64,000 bases of DNA from Neisseria weaveri (GTDB lineage: Bacteria > Pseudomonadota > Gammaproteobacteria > Burkholderiales > Neisseriaceae). Shown here piece after piece: positions 39,723 to 46,665 of this stretch. The DNA lies in assembly GCF_900638685.1 (NCBI RefSeq), contig NZ_LR134533.1:2174482-2238481 (forward strand), written 5' to 3'. The translations under genes were made by a program, and so were the position numbers. The notes beneath the pieces were generated by a model. It ran no database searches and was not told the origin of the DNA. It was given only the letters and a program-made list of their open reading frames with translations. Every line of letters starts with the position of its first letter. The stretch's first letter is position 1.

Positions 39723-40376
39723 CTAAATCGGATTTTGCGGATAACGTTTGGCAATCTGGTGCAAACTCAACTGCACCACCCAACCGACGCCGAACGCAAA
39801 CAACAGCGTACCCAATCCCACCACGCCGCCGAGCAGCCAGCCGATCAGACATACCGAACTTTCAATCATCGTGCGCACCACGCCTACGCGCCAGCCGGTT
39901 TTTTGGCACAAGCCGATCATCAGGCCGTCACGCGGGCCGGCACCCAAATAACAAGTCAGATACAGAGACGAAGCAATGCCGATCACCACCACACCGCCCA
40001 CACATTGCAGCACCCGCCACACCCAAGCAACCGGCGGCGGCACCCACTGCACAAACACGCCCAACACCGCGGCAATCAACACCATATTCAATACCGTGCC
40101 CAGCCCCGGCCGTTGGCGCAAAGGCAGCCACAGCATCAATACCGCCGCGCTGATCAAAAACGTAACCGTGCCAATATCGAGGCCGCTTTGCACCACAATG
40201 CCCTGCGCCAATACCGTCCACGGCGTAGAACCCAAACCGGCGTTCACCAGCATGCCTTCGCCCACGCCGAACAAAACCAGCGCGAAACACAACATCGCCA
40301 GAGATTGCGGCCGCAAAGACCACCATGCGGGCGCAGACCACGGCGTTTTCGGCAAAATGCGTCGGGCTTGAGCCAT
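39723..40376 (-). CDS. YczE/YitT-type integral membrane protein
   Basis: A 217-residue protein with about five or six hydrophobic helices. The motif YLGAGPRDGLMIGL, preceded by the similar GLGSTPWTVLAQG near the start, is characteristic of the YczE family; no biochemical function is known to me. It sits between copZ (19 bp gap) and copA (51 bp gap), all on the minus strand, so it is probably made with the copper genes. It contains several Cys and Met in membrane segments, but I see no clear metal-binding motif. A lone DUS lies between it and copA at 39708-39723. Confidence 0.85.
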   Translation of the reverse strand: MAQARRILPKTPWSAPAWWSLRPQSLAMLCFALVLFGVGEGMLVNAGLGSTPWTVLAQGIVVQSGLDIGTVTFLISAAVLMLWLPLRQRPGLGTVLNMVLIAAVLGVFVQWVPPPVAWVWRVLQCVGGVVVIGIASSLYLTCYLGAGPRDGLMIGLCQKTGWRVGVVRTMIESSVCLIGWLLGGVVGLGTLLFAFGVGWVVQLSLHQIAKRYPQNPI

Positions 40377-40395
40377 AGAAAACTACCTTTGCGCT

Positions 40396-40611
40396 TTATT
40401 GGGACAAAGAAGCGTCAAAGCCCGCATCTTCAATGGCTTCAACCAATTCGGCAGTTTGTACTTTGGCCGGGTCGAACGTAATTTTTGCAGAGGCAGAGGC
40501 CAAATCCACTTCGGCTTTTTCCACGCCGTTCAAGGCTTCGAGCACTTTGGTAACGCTTTTCACACAGCCTCCGCAAGTCATACCGCCGACGTTGATGTTG
40601 ATGGTTTCCAT
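40396..40611 (-). CDS. copZ: Copper chaperone CopZ (heavy-metal-associated domain)
   Basis: A 71-residue cytoplasmic metallochaperone that carries Cu(I), probably to CopA. The single HMA fold has METININVGGMTCGGCVKSV with the metal-binding Cys pair MTCGGC. I chose the ATG at 40611, which has AAAGGA 7 bases upstream, over an in-frame ATG at 40632. It is the first gene of the copZ, yczE-like, copA unit and is directly behind a CueR-type promoter. It could also be called a stand-alone MerP-like protein, but the context favours copper. Confidence 0.93.
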   Translation of the reverse strand: METININVGGMTCGGCVKSVTKVLEALNGVEKAEVDLASASAKITFDPAKVQTAELVEAIEDAGFDASLSQ

Positions 40612-40637
40612 GATTTTTCCTTTCGTAAACAATATGG

Positions 40638-40694
40638 TTGATTTGCCGTACCGGTGCTAATATAAACCTTTACCCGCAGTTAAGGTCAAGCCCC
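40638..40694. promoter_or_regulatory. Overlapping copZ and cueR promoters with CueR operator
   Basis: Minus strand: -35 TTGACC (40684-40689), a 19-bp spacer and -10 TATATT (40659-40664), the stretched spacer typical of MerR-family activation. The spacer holds the dyad ACCTTAAC-N5-GTAAAGGT (40666-40686), close to known CueR sites. Plus strand: -35 TTGATT (40638-40643), 17-bp spacer, -10 TATAAA (40661-40666) for cueR. The two -10 elements overlap, and the operator covers the predicted cueR transcript start and its ribosome site (AAGG), so CueR should affect its own gene. Confidence 0.8.
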
Positions 40695-41081
40695 ATGAAC
40701 ATCAGCGAAGCCGCCCGCCAAACCGGTTTGTCTGCCAAACAAATCCGCGATTATGAAAAACACGGCCTGCTCGCCCCTACTCCCCGCACCGAAAGCGGCT
40801 ACCGCCGTTATGAAGAAAACGATTTGAAGCGTTTGAAATTCATCCGCCATGCCAGAGAGGTCGGCTTTTCGCTGCAACAAACCGCAGAGTTGCTGAAACT
40901 GCAAGACAATCCCGTGCGAAACAGCCGCGAAGTCAAAGCCCTTACCGCGCGCCACATCGCCGCACTCAATGCACAAATCCTCTCTTTGCAGCAGATGGTG
41001 GCCGAGCTTCAATCGCTTCACGACGCCTGCAAGGGCGACGACTGCCCGGAGTGTTCGATTTTGGAAGGGCTGGGGAAATAA
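40695..41081 (+). CDS. cueR: Cu(I)-responsive MerR-family regulator CueR
   Basis: A 128-residue activator that untwists the long spacer of copper promoters when it binds Cu(I). N-terminal MerR helix-turn-helix: MNISEAARQTGLSAKQIRDY followed by GLLAPTPRTESGYRRY. The dimerisation helix follows, then the metal loop CKGDDCPEC, where the first and last Cys are eight residues apart as in E. coli CueR. The ATG at 40695 is the family start; the frame is open 19 codons further but covers the promoter. It diverges from copZ. Confidence 0.95.
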   Translation: MNISEAARQTGLSAKQIRDYEKHGLLAPTPRTESGYRRYEENDLKRLKFIRHAREVGFSLQQTAELLKLQDNPVRNSREVKALTARHIAALNAQILSLQQMVAELQSLHDACKGDDCPECSILEGLGK

Positions 41082-41195
41082 ACAGTTTACCCGCTTGGCC
41101 ATTCAATGCCGATCTTGTTTAAGCTGAATAATTTAGGGTAATAAAGTGCGTATTTTAGATTAAACGGCTTATTGATTGATAAAGTGTATTTAAAA

Positions 41196-41221
41196 AGGCC
41201 GTCTGAAAATTCAGACGGCCT
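41196..41221. terminator. DUS inverted repeat between cueR and ttcA
   Basis: AGGCCGTCTGAA and its complement around a 2-nt loop, preceded by A and followed by TCTGTTTT, between converging genes. Confidence 0.8.
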
Positions 41222-41226
41222 CTGTT

Positions 41227-42165
41227 TTAGGGCTTAGGCTTGCTTGCCAAAATATTGATTACTTTTTTGGTTTCGGTTTGCGGTGTGCTTTCTTCGTCTT
41301 CATCCTGAGAGGGGAAGCGTTGCGGCAGTGTTTCGCGGTCAAATGCCAAGTCGCCGCCGTGTTTCAGTTTTTGGCCTTTCTGCAGTCCGGCAAAGTCAAA
41401 CAGTTCGATGTCGGCCAAGTGCGACGGTACGACGTTTTGTAAGGCGGAAAACATGGATTCGATTCTGCCGGGAAAGCGTTTGTCCCAATCTACCAGCATT
41501 TCACGGATAACCTGCCTTTGCAGGTTGGGTTGCGAACCGCATAAATTGCAGGGAATAATCGGAAACTGTTTCAGCTCGGCGTAGCGGATCAAGTCTTTTT
41601 CTTTAACATAAGCTAAGGGACGGATAACGATATGCTCGCCGTTGTCCGATACCAGCTTGGGCGGCATGGCTTTGAGTTTGCCGCCGTAAAACATATTGAG
41701 AAAGAGAGTGCCGAGAATATCGTCACGGTGATGGCCGAGAGCGATTTTGGTGCAGCCCAATTCTTTGGCCGTGCGGTAGAGAATGCCGCGACGCAGACGG
41801 CTGCACAGTGAGCAGGTGGTTTTGCCTTCTTCCAATACGCGTTTGACAACCGAATAGGTGTCTTCTTCAACAATTTTGTAGGGCACGCCGATACTTTCCA
41901 GGTAATCGGGCAAAACGTGTTCGGGGAAGCCCGGTTGCTTTTGGTCCAGATTGACGGCAACCAGTTCGAATTCGATGGGTGCGCTGGCTTGCAGTTGGCG
42001 CAGGATATCCAATAGGGCGTAACTGTCTTTTCCGCCCGAAAGGCAGACCATGATTTTGTCGCCGTTTTCAATCATGTTGAAATCATTGATGGCATCGCCG
42101 ACGGCATGGCGCAGTTTTTTGTTTAATTTGTTGTTTTCTAATTCTGTTTTGGTTTTCTTAGACAT
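41227..42165 (-). CDS. ttcA: tRNA 2-thiocytidine synthetase TtcA
   Basis: Puts the 2-thio group on cytidine 32 of certain tRNAs, using ATP and an iron-sulfur cluster. 312 residues. The ATP PP-loop [17 protein letters not shown] and the two CxxC pairs [12 protein letters not shown] and PCNLCGSQ that hold the cluster are intact. The C-terminal tail has extra acidic and Thr residues ([15 protein letters not shown]). It lies 63 bp after an unknown gene in the same direction and may be co-transcribed with it. Confidence 0.96.
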   Translation of the reverse strand: MSKKTKTELENNKLNKKLRHAVGDAINDFNMIENGDKIMVCLSGGKDSYALLDILRQLQASAPIEFELVAVNLDQKQPGFPEHVLPDYLESIGVPYKIVEEDTYSVVKRVLEEGKTTCSLCSRLRRGILYRTAKELGCTKIALGHHRDDILGTLFLNMFYGGKLKAMPPKLVSDNGEHIVIRPLAYVKEKDLIRYAELKQFPIIPCNLCGSQPNLQRQVIREMLVDWDKRFPGRIESMFSALQNVVPSHLADIELFDFAGLQKGQKLKHGGDLAFDRETLPQRFPSQDEDEESTPQTETKKVINILASKPKP

Positions 42166-42228
42166 GGTTTTGATAGAGGTAAAAATTTAAGTCGGGATTA
42201 TACCGCAATCAAAACGAGGCCGTCTGAA

Positions 42229-42738
42229 TCAGCTTTGCTTGCGGGCAATCATTTTAGCGAAAGCCAGACTGTCGGCAATCAGGTTGGCGGTGCTGTCGAA
42301 CCGGTGTTCGGTCTCAATAATCAAAAGGTTGGAGGGGCGGCCGGCATGCAGGCTCATGCGCATTTTCGCCGGTGTGAAGGGCAGTTGATGCAGGGCGGCG
42401 AATTCTTTGGCCCGGCGGTTGGCTAAGCTGAGCATGGGCAGTAAGGTGATGTCCAGATGGAAAAAGCGTACGCCCAAAACCAAAATGCGTGCGGCAAACC
42501 AATCTGCTTCTTCGGTGAAAACGGTCGGGCTGGGGCGGTCGAATTGATGGCGCATGGCGGCAATCAGCGTAGCGGTGGTGCGTATATTCGGCAGCAGGGC
42601 TTCGCTGACGGTCGGATGCTCGGTTTGAGGAATAGATTGGCCGAACAAGTCGTTGCGGTGGACATTGCCGTCTACCACCATATGGCAGCGGTGCAGTGTC
42701 GGATTGGGTTCGGTTTTTTGAATGGTTGCTGCTTGCAT
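42229..42738 (-). CDS. Conserved-looking protein of unknown function, upstream of ttcA
   Basis: A 169-residue soluble protein that I do not recognise. The start at 42738 (MQAATIQKTEPNP) has AGGAG 9 bases upstream; the frame is open further upstream but through a hairpin region. The sequence has no signal peptide or membrane helix. It has several His and Arg residues (LHRCHMVVDGNVHRND, RRAKEFAALHQL) and a mixed alpha/beta look. Composition and codon use match the neighbours, so it is not obviously acquired. Its position just before ttcA suggests, weakly, a link with tRNA modification. Two hairpins lie in its upstream region. Confidence 0.75.
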   Translation of the reverse strand: MQAATIQKTEPNPTLHRCHMVVDGNVHRNDLFGQSIPQTEHPTVSEALLPNIRTTATLIAAMRHQFDRPSPTVFTEEADWFAARILVLGVRFFHLDITLLPMLSLANRRAKEFAALHQLPFTPAKMRMSLHAGRPSNLLIIETEHRFDSTANLIADSLAFAKMIARKQS

Positions 42739-42794
42739 TTTATTTGCTCCTGAATTTCTGTTTGGTTTTTCGGTTGGATGGCAGCAAATAAAAC

Positions 42795-42824
42795 AATGCC
42801 GCCATTTCTTGGTCTGGCGGCATT
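42795..42824 (-). terminator. Hairpin in the leader of the unknown gene (terminator or attenuator)
   Basis: A perfect 10-bp stem, AATGCCGCCA / TGGCGGCATT, has a 10-nt loop and continues into GTTTTATTT on the minus strand. It is 57 bp before the start of the 169-residue gene, so transcription from further upstream must pass it. Confidence 0.65.
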
Positions 42825-42869
42825 TGTTTCGCGTTTGCTTAAGGTTTTCTGTCGGTTTCAGACAAGCGC

Positions 42870-42897
42870 AAAAAAGTACCGCACTGTTGTGTGGTAC
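42870..42897 (-). terminator. Intrinsic terminator after the ubiX unit
   Basis: On the minus strand, GTACCACAC pairs with GTGCGGTAC (one G-T pair) around a 4-nt loop and is followed by six T. It lies 51 bp after the stop of the 26-codon ORF and should end the ubiX transcript. Confidence 0.8.
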
Positions 42898-42948
42898 CAA
42901 TAGTAATAAGCAAATGGGCGAATGTTTAATGTGTTCATGACGGCTAGG

Positions 42949-43029
42949 TTAAAACAAGAAGTTCAGGATTGTCAACAACCAATTCACAAAATCAACAATC
43001 ATTCTGATAAATTCCTGTATTGCTTCCAT
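42949..43029 (-). CDS. Small ORF, 26-residue amphipathic peptide
   Basis: A 26-codon ORF that begins one base after the ubiX stop codon. The peptide starts MEAIQEFIRM, has DFVNWLL in the middle and ends LNFLF. Polar residues fall at 2, 6, 9, 13, 16, 20 and 23 (a 4-3 pattern), the rest being Ile, Val, Leu, Phe and Trp, so a helix would have one clean hydrophobic face. Length and the central D-aromatic/aliphatic-V-x-W pattern resemble staphylococcal delta-hemolysin and other phenol-soluble modulins. Translation would rely on coupling to ubiX plus a weak GGGG upstream. That it is expressed is an inference. Confidence 0.55.
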   Translation of the reverse strand: MEAIQEFIRMIVDFVNWLLTILNFLF

Positions 43030-43030
43030 T

Positions 43031-43648
43031 TTATTTTTCGCCCCACTTGGCCATTAAGGTGTGCGGAATGCGCAGTTGGTCGAGAATTCTGGCGACAACA
43101 AAGTCAATCAGATCTTCCATGCTTTGAGGATGATGGTAAAAGCCCGGAGAGGGGGGCAGGATAACGGCGCCCAGTTGCGACAGTTTCAATAGGTTTTCCA
43201 AATGCAGTGAAGAGAACGGTGCTTCGCGAGGCACAATAATCAAAGGGCGGCGTTCTTTGATGGCGACATCGGCCGCACGCTCAATCAGATGGTCGGAGGT
43301 GCCGTGTGCCATGGCAGCCACTACGCCCATGCTGGCCGGACAAACAATCATGGCATCGGCAGGGTTGGTGCCTGAGGCTGGCGGGGCAAACCATTCGTCT
43401 TTGCCGAATACGCGCAGCTGCTGCTCGGATACCTGAAAACGTCCGCATAAAAATGCCTGACACGCTTTGGCATTGGAAGGCAGCGTTAGATTCATTTCCT
43501 GTTGGGCGACGACTTGTGCGGCTTGCGAATAGAGCAGCCATACGTTTTTACCGCTTTGCAGCAGGCATTCCAGCAGACGGATTCCGTAAGGCATACCGGA
43601 TGCGCCGGTAAAAGCCAGTGTAACGGTTTGGACGGGATGGTTATGCAT
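43031..43648 (-). CDS. ubiX: Flavin prenyltransferase UbiX
   Basis: Makes prenylated FMN, the cofactor of UbiD-type decarboxylases in ubiquinone synthesis. 205 residues. The FMN-binding start LAFTGASGMPYGIRLLECL, the CPASMGVVAAMAHG stretch, and RRPLIIVPREAPFSSLHLENLLKL (in two parts, IIVPREAPF and SSLHLENL) are family marks. A 93-residue membrane protein gene ends 20 bp upstream and a 26-codon ORF begins one base downstream, so the three probably form one transcript. Confidence 0.96.
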   Translation of the reverse strand: MHNHPVQTVTLAFTGASGMPYGIRLLECLLQSGKNVWLLYSQAAQVVAQQEMNLTLPSNAKACQAFLCGRFQVSEQQLRVFGKDEWFAPPASGTNPADAMIVCPASMGVVAAMAHGTSDHLIERAADVAIKERRPLIIVPREAPFSSLHLENLLKLSQLGAVILPPSPGFYHHPQSMEDLIDFVVARILDQLRIPHTLMAKWGEK

Positions 43649-43668
43649 AAGTGTTCTTTTGTGTTGCT

Positions 43669-43950
43669 TTAAAATGCGCCGAAATAGCGGAATAAGTAGG
43701 CGACCAACAAGATGATGGGAATAAATAGAAACAGGGTATGCCGCTGTAAACTGTCTTCGCTTTTTAAATGGTGTTTAACGGCTTTGAACAAAACATATTT
43801 GAATAAAAAAGCGGCTTCGCATGCCAAGATAATGCCGTTGATTAAATATTGGGTATCATCGTGCGGCCCGGTCAACTTTATGAGCAGCAAAGTGATCAGG
43901 GGGATAAGGCAGATAATCAGCCAATGCGGAAGCAGGTTTTTTTGTGGCAT
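43669..43950 (-). CDS. Small membrane protein of unknown function
   Basis: A 93-residue protein with three likely membrane helices: about residues 9-27 (HWLIICLIPLITLLLIKL), 37-57 (INGIILACEAAFLFKYVLF) and 72-90 (TLFLFIPIILLVAYLF), with a basic loop KAVKHHLKSED between the last two. I do not recognise the family. It lies 20 bp before ubiX and is likely in the same transcript. Confidence 0.7.
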   Translation of the reverse strand: MPQKNLLPHWLIICLIPLITLLLIKLTGPHDDTQYLINGIILACEAAFLFKYVLFKAVKHHLKSEDSLQRHTLFLFIPIILLVAYLFRYFGAF

Positions 43951-44023
43951 GGTTAAGTATTCCGGTGGGGCTTTAAGCCTGAATCATAGCAAAAGCCGCG
44001 ATGTTTGGCAGCTTGGATACAGC

Positions 44024-44050
44024 AGGCCGTCTGAAAATTTCAGACGGCCT
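44024..44050 (-). terminator. DUS inverted repeat after uup
   Basis: AGGCCGTCTGAAA and its complement around a 1-3 nt loop, 6 bp beyond the uup stop on the minus strand; it also separates uup from the ubiX unit. Confidence 0.8.
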
Positions 44051-44055
44051 TCGGG

Positions 44056-45966
44056 TTATTGAATGCCGTTTTGTTTGTTTTCCAAGAATTCCCATCTCTC
44101 CAGTTTTTCCAATAACAGCATCTCGATTTCTTCGGCGCGCTGTTGCAATGCTCCTGCTTTTTCGTAGTCTTTGAAAATATCCGGATCGGAAAGTTGCCGG
44201 TTCAATTGAGCCTGCTCGGTTTCCAGTGCAGCCAATTCGTCCGGTAAAGCATCCAACTCGCGTTGTTCCTTATAGGATAGTTTTACCGTTCGGTTTGCTT
44301 TGGGTTTGACGGCTTTTTCCGATTCGACAGTTGTATTTTTGTTTTGGATTTCAGTAGCAAACTGTTGTTCGCGGTTTTTTGCGTCGATATAGTCCTGATA
44401 GCCGCCGATGTATTCTTTCAGACGGCCTTTACCTTCGAAGACGATGCTTTGGGTGATGACGTTATCCAGAAACATACGGTCGTGGCTGACGAGAAAGACC
44501 GTGCCTTGATAATCGCGCAATAGTTCTTCCAACAATTCTTGCGTATCGATATCCAAATCATTGGTCGGCTCGTCCAAAACCAGAATATTGGCCGGACGGG
44601 TAAACAGTTTGGCAAGCAGCAGGCGGTTACGCTCGCCGCCCGATAGCGAGGATACGGGGCTTTGGGCGCGGGCGGGGTGGAAAAGGAAGTCTTCCAGATA
44701 ACTCATGACGTGTTTTTTCTTACCGCCGATTTCTACGTAATCGTTCCCTTGGCCCAATGTGTAAAACACGGTGTCGTTTTCGTTTAAGGCGCTGCGGAAT
44801 TGGTCAAAATAGGCCACTTCCTGTTTGCTGCCTATGCGTATGCGTCCGTAAGTCGGTTGGAGTTCGCCGAGAATCAATTTCAGGAAAGTGGTTTTGCCGA
44901 TACCGTTCGGGCCTATCAGGCCGATTTTGTCGCCGCGTTGGATGATGGCGGAAAATTTATCCATGATGACTTTATCGCCGTATTGGAAAGAGGCATGTTC
45001 CAATTCGGCAATGATTTTGCCGCTTTTTTCGCCGCTGTCGAGTTTGAAGTTGACTTGTCCTTGAATATTCCTGCGTTCTGCACGCTGGCGACGTAATTCT
45101 TCCAAACGGCGGACACGGCCTTCGTTACGGGTTCGGCGGGCTTCAATGCCGCGACGGATCCAAGCTTCTTCTTGGGCATGGAATTTGTCGAACAAGCGGT
45201 TGTGTTCGGCTTCTACCGCCAATTCCTGCTCTTTTTTCTCCCGGTATTTGGTGAATGATCCTGGGTAGGAGCGAAGTGTGCCTCGATCAAGTTCGACAAT
45301 GCGGGTGGCGATATTATCGAGAAAACGGCGGTCGTGGGTAATCACGACCAAACTTCCGTTAAATTGTTTTAACAGGTTTTCCAACCAAATAATGGCTTCG
45401 ATATCCAAATGGTTGGTGGGTTCGTCCAGCAATAGTACGTTCGGTTTCTGCACCCAGGCGCGCGCCAAAGCCACGCGTTTTTTCTGTCCGCCGGATAGGT
45501 TGCCGATTTTTTCCTGCTCGGGCAAGCCCAATTCGCTGATGCTTTGTTTGACTGCCGCATCGAGCTGCCAGCCGTTACGGGCTTCGATTTCGGATTGCAG
45601 CTCGTTCAATTCTTTCAATAATTCGGGAGCTTGGCTGCTTTCCAGTAGTCGGCTGATATGATGGTAACGGCTCAGCAAGTCGCGGATTTCGCCTAATCCT
45701 TCGGCAACGACATCAAAAACGGCGGCATCCTCGGGAAAAAATGATTCTTGGGGAACGTAAACGATTTTGAGGCTGTGTTGAACAATAATCTGCCCGTCGT
45801 CCAATTTCTGCACGCCGGCCAGAATTTTCAGAAAAGAGGATTTTCCCGCTCCGTTGCGGCCGATAAGGCCGATTTTTTCTCCGCTGTCGAGCTGGAACGA
45901 GGTTTTATCGAGTAGGGCGACATGGCCTACTGCAAAAGAGGCATTTTCAACGGATAGGATATTCAT
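44056..45966 (-). CDS. uup: ABC-F ATPase Uup
   Basis: A soluble two-domain ABC-F protein; E. coli Uup binds DNA branch structures and acts on ribosomes. 636 residues. Walker A motifs GLIGRNGAGKSS (about residue 36) and GLIGPNGIGKTT (about 353), signatures LSGGQKKR and LSGGERNR, Walker [12 protein letters not shown] and LVLDEPTNDLD. The C-terminal coiled coil (about 560-630, with LDALPDELAALETEQ) is the Uup mark that separates it from the YbiT-like protein at the left end of the window. Confidence 0.95.
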   Translation of the reverse strand: MNILSVENASFAVGHVALLDKTSFQLDSGEKIGLIGRNGAGKSSFLKILAGVQKLDDGQIIVQHSLKIVYVPQESFFPEDAAVFDVVAEGLGEIRDLLSRYHHISRLLESSQAPELLKELNELQSEIEARNGWQLDAAVKQSISELGLPEQEKIGNLSGGQKKRVALARAWVQKPNVLLLDEPTNHLDIEAIIWLENLLKQFNGSLVVITHDRRFLDNIATRIVELDRGTLRSYPGSFTKYREKKEQELAVEAEHNRLFDKFHAQEEAWIRRGIEARRTRNEGRVRRLEELRRQRAERRNIQGQVNFKLDSGEKSGKIIAELEHASFQYGDKVIMDKFSAIIQRGDKIGLIGPNGIGKTTFLKLILGELQPTYGRIRIGSKQEVAYFDQFRSALNENDTVFYTLGQGNDYVEIGGKKKHVMSYLEDFLFHPARAQSPVSSLSGGERNRLLLAKLFTRPANILVLDEPTNDLDIDTQELLEELLRDYQGTVFLVSHDRMFLDNVITQSIVFEGKGRLKEYIGGYQDYIDAKNREQQFATEIQNKNTTVESEKAVKPKANRTVKLSYKEQRELDALPDELAALETEQAQLNRQLSDPDIFKDYEKAGALQQRAEEIEMLLLEKLERWEFLENKQNGIQ

Positions 45967-46005
45967 GTTTTCCGAATGGCAAATAATCTGGAAGGAAAAT
46001 GGGAA

Positions 46006-46041
46006 AGGCCGTCTGAAAAAATGATTATTTTCAGACGGCCT
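46006..46041 (-). terminator. DUS inverted-repeat terminator after efp
   Basis: AGGCCGTCTGAAAA and TTTTCAGACGGCCT 8 bases apart, 16 bp beyond the efp stop on the minus strand, in the gap before uup. Confidence 0.8.
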
Positions 46042-46056
46042 GCCGTTTATTTCGGC

Positions 46057-46617
46057 TTATGCGCGTTTGCGGAATTCGCCGGTACGGGTATCGATTTCCA
46101 CTTTGTCGCCGGTTTCAACGTAAGCCATAACTTGGATTTCGGTACCGCCGACCAAACGGGCGTTTTTCATTACTTTGCCTGAAGTGTCGCCCTTAACGGC
46201 AGGCTCGGTGTATTCTACTTCGCGCACGATGATGGTGGGCAGTTCTACGGAGATCGGGTTACCTTCGTAGAAAGTTACTTCGCATACGTCTTCCATGCCG
46301 TCTACGATGAATTTCAGTGCGTCGCCGATGTTTTCGGCTTCGATTTCATATTGGTTGAATTCTTCGTCCATGAATACGTACATGGGGTCGGCAAAGTAGC
46401 TGTAAGTACAGTTTTTGCGGGCCAGAATCACGACGTCGAATTTGTCATCGGCTTTGTAGATGGTTTCGGTGGCTGCGCCGGTCAGCAGGTTTTTCAGTTT
46501 CATGCTGACTTTGGCAGAGCTGCGGCCGCCTTTAATGTATTCGGTTTTTTGTACTACCATCGGGTCGTTGCCGACCATAAATACGTTACCTGCGCGCAGT
46601 TCTTGTGCGGTTTTCAT
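46057..46617 (-). CDS. efp: Translation elongation factor P
   Basis: Helps ribosomes make Pro-Pro bonds. 186 residues with the three EF-P beta-barrel domains (start [21 protein letters not shown]; end [13 protein letters not shown]). The tip loop KGGRSSAKV carries Arg32 where E. coli has the modified lysine, so this is the type that is activated by rhamnosylation. The gene for the rhamnosyltransferase, earP, lies 48 bp upstream in the same direction. Confidence 0.97.
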   Translation of the reverse strand: MKTAQELRAGNVFMVGNDPMVVQKTEYIKGGRSSAKVSMKLKNLLTGAATETIYKADDKFDVVILARKNCTYSYFADPMYVFMDEEFNQYEIEAENIGDALKFIVDGMEDVCEVTFYEGNPISVELPTIIVREVEYTEPAVKGDTSGKVMKNARLVGGTEIQVMAYVETGDKVEIDTRTGEFRKRA

Positions 46618-46665
46618 AATGTGCTTCCAATCTAAAATCTGTTGATGCGGTTAAAAATAAACGCG

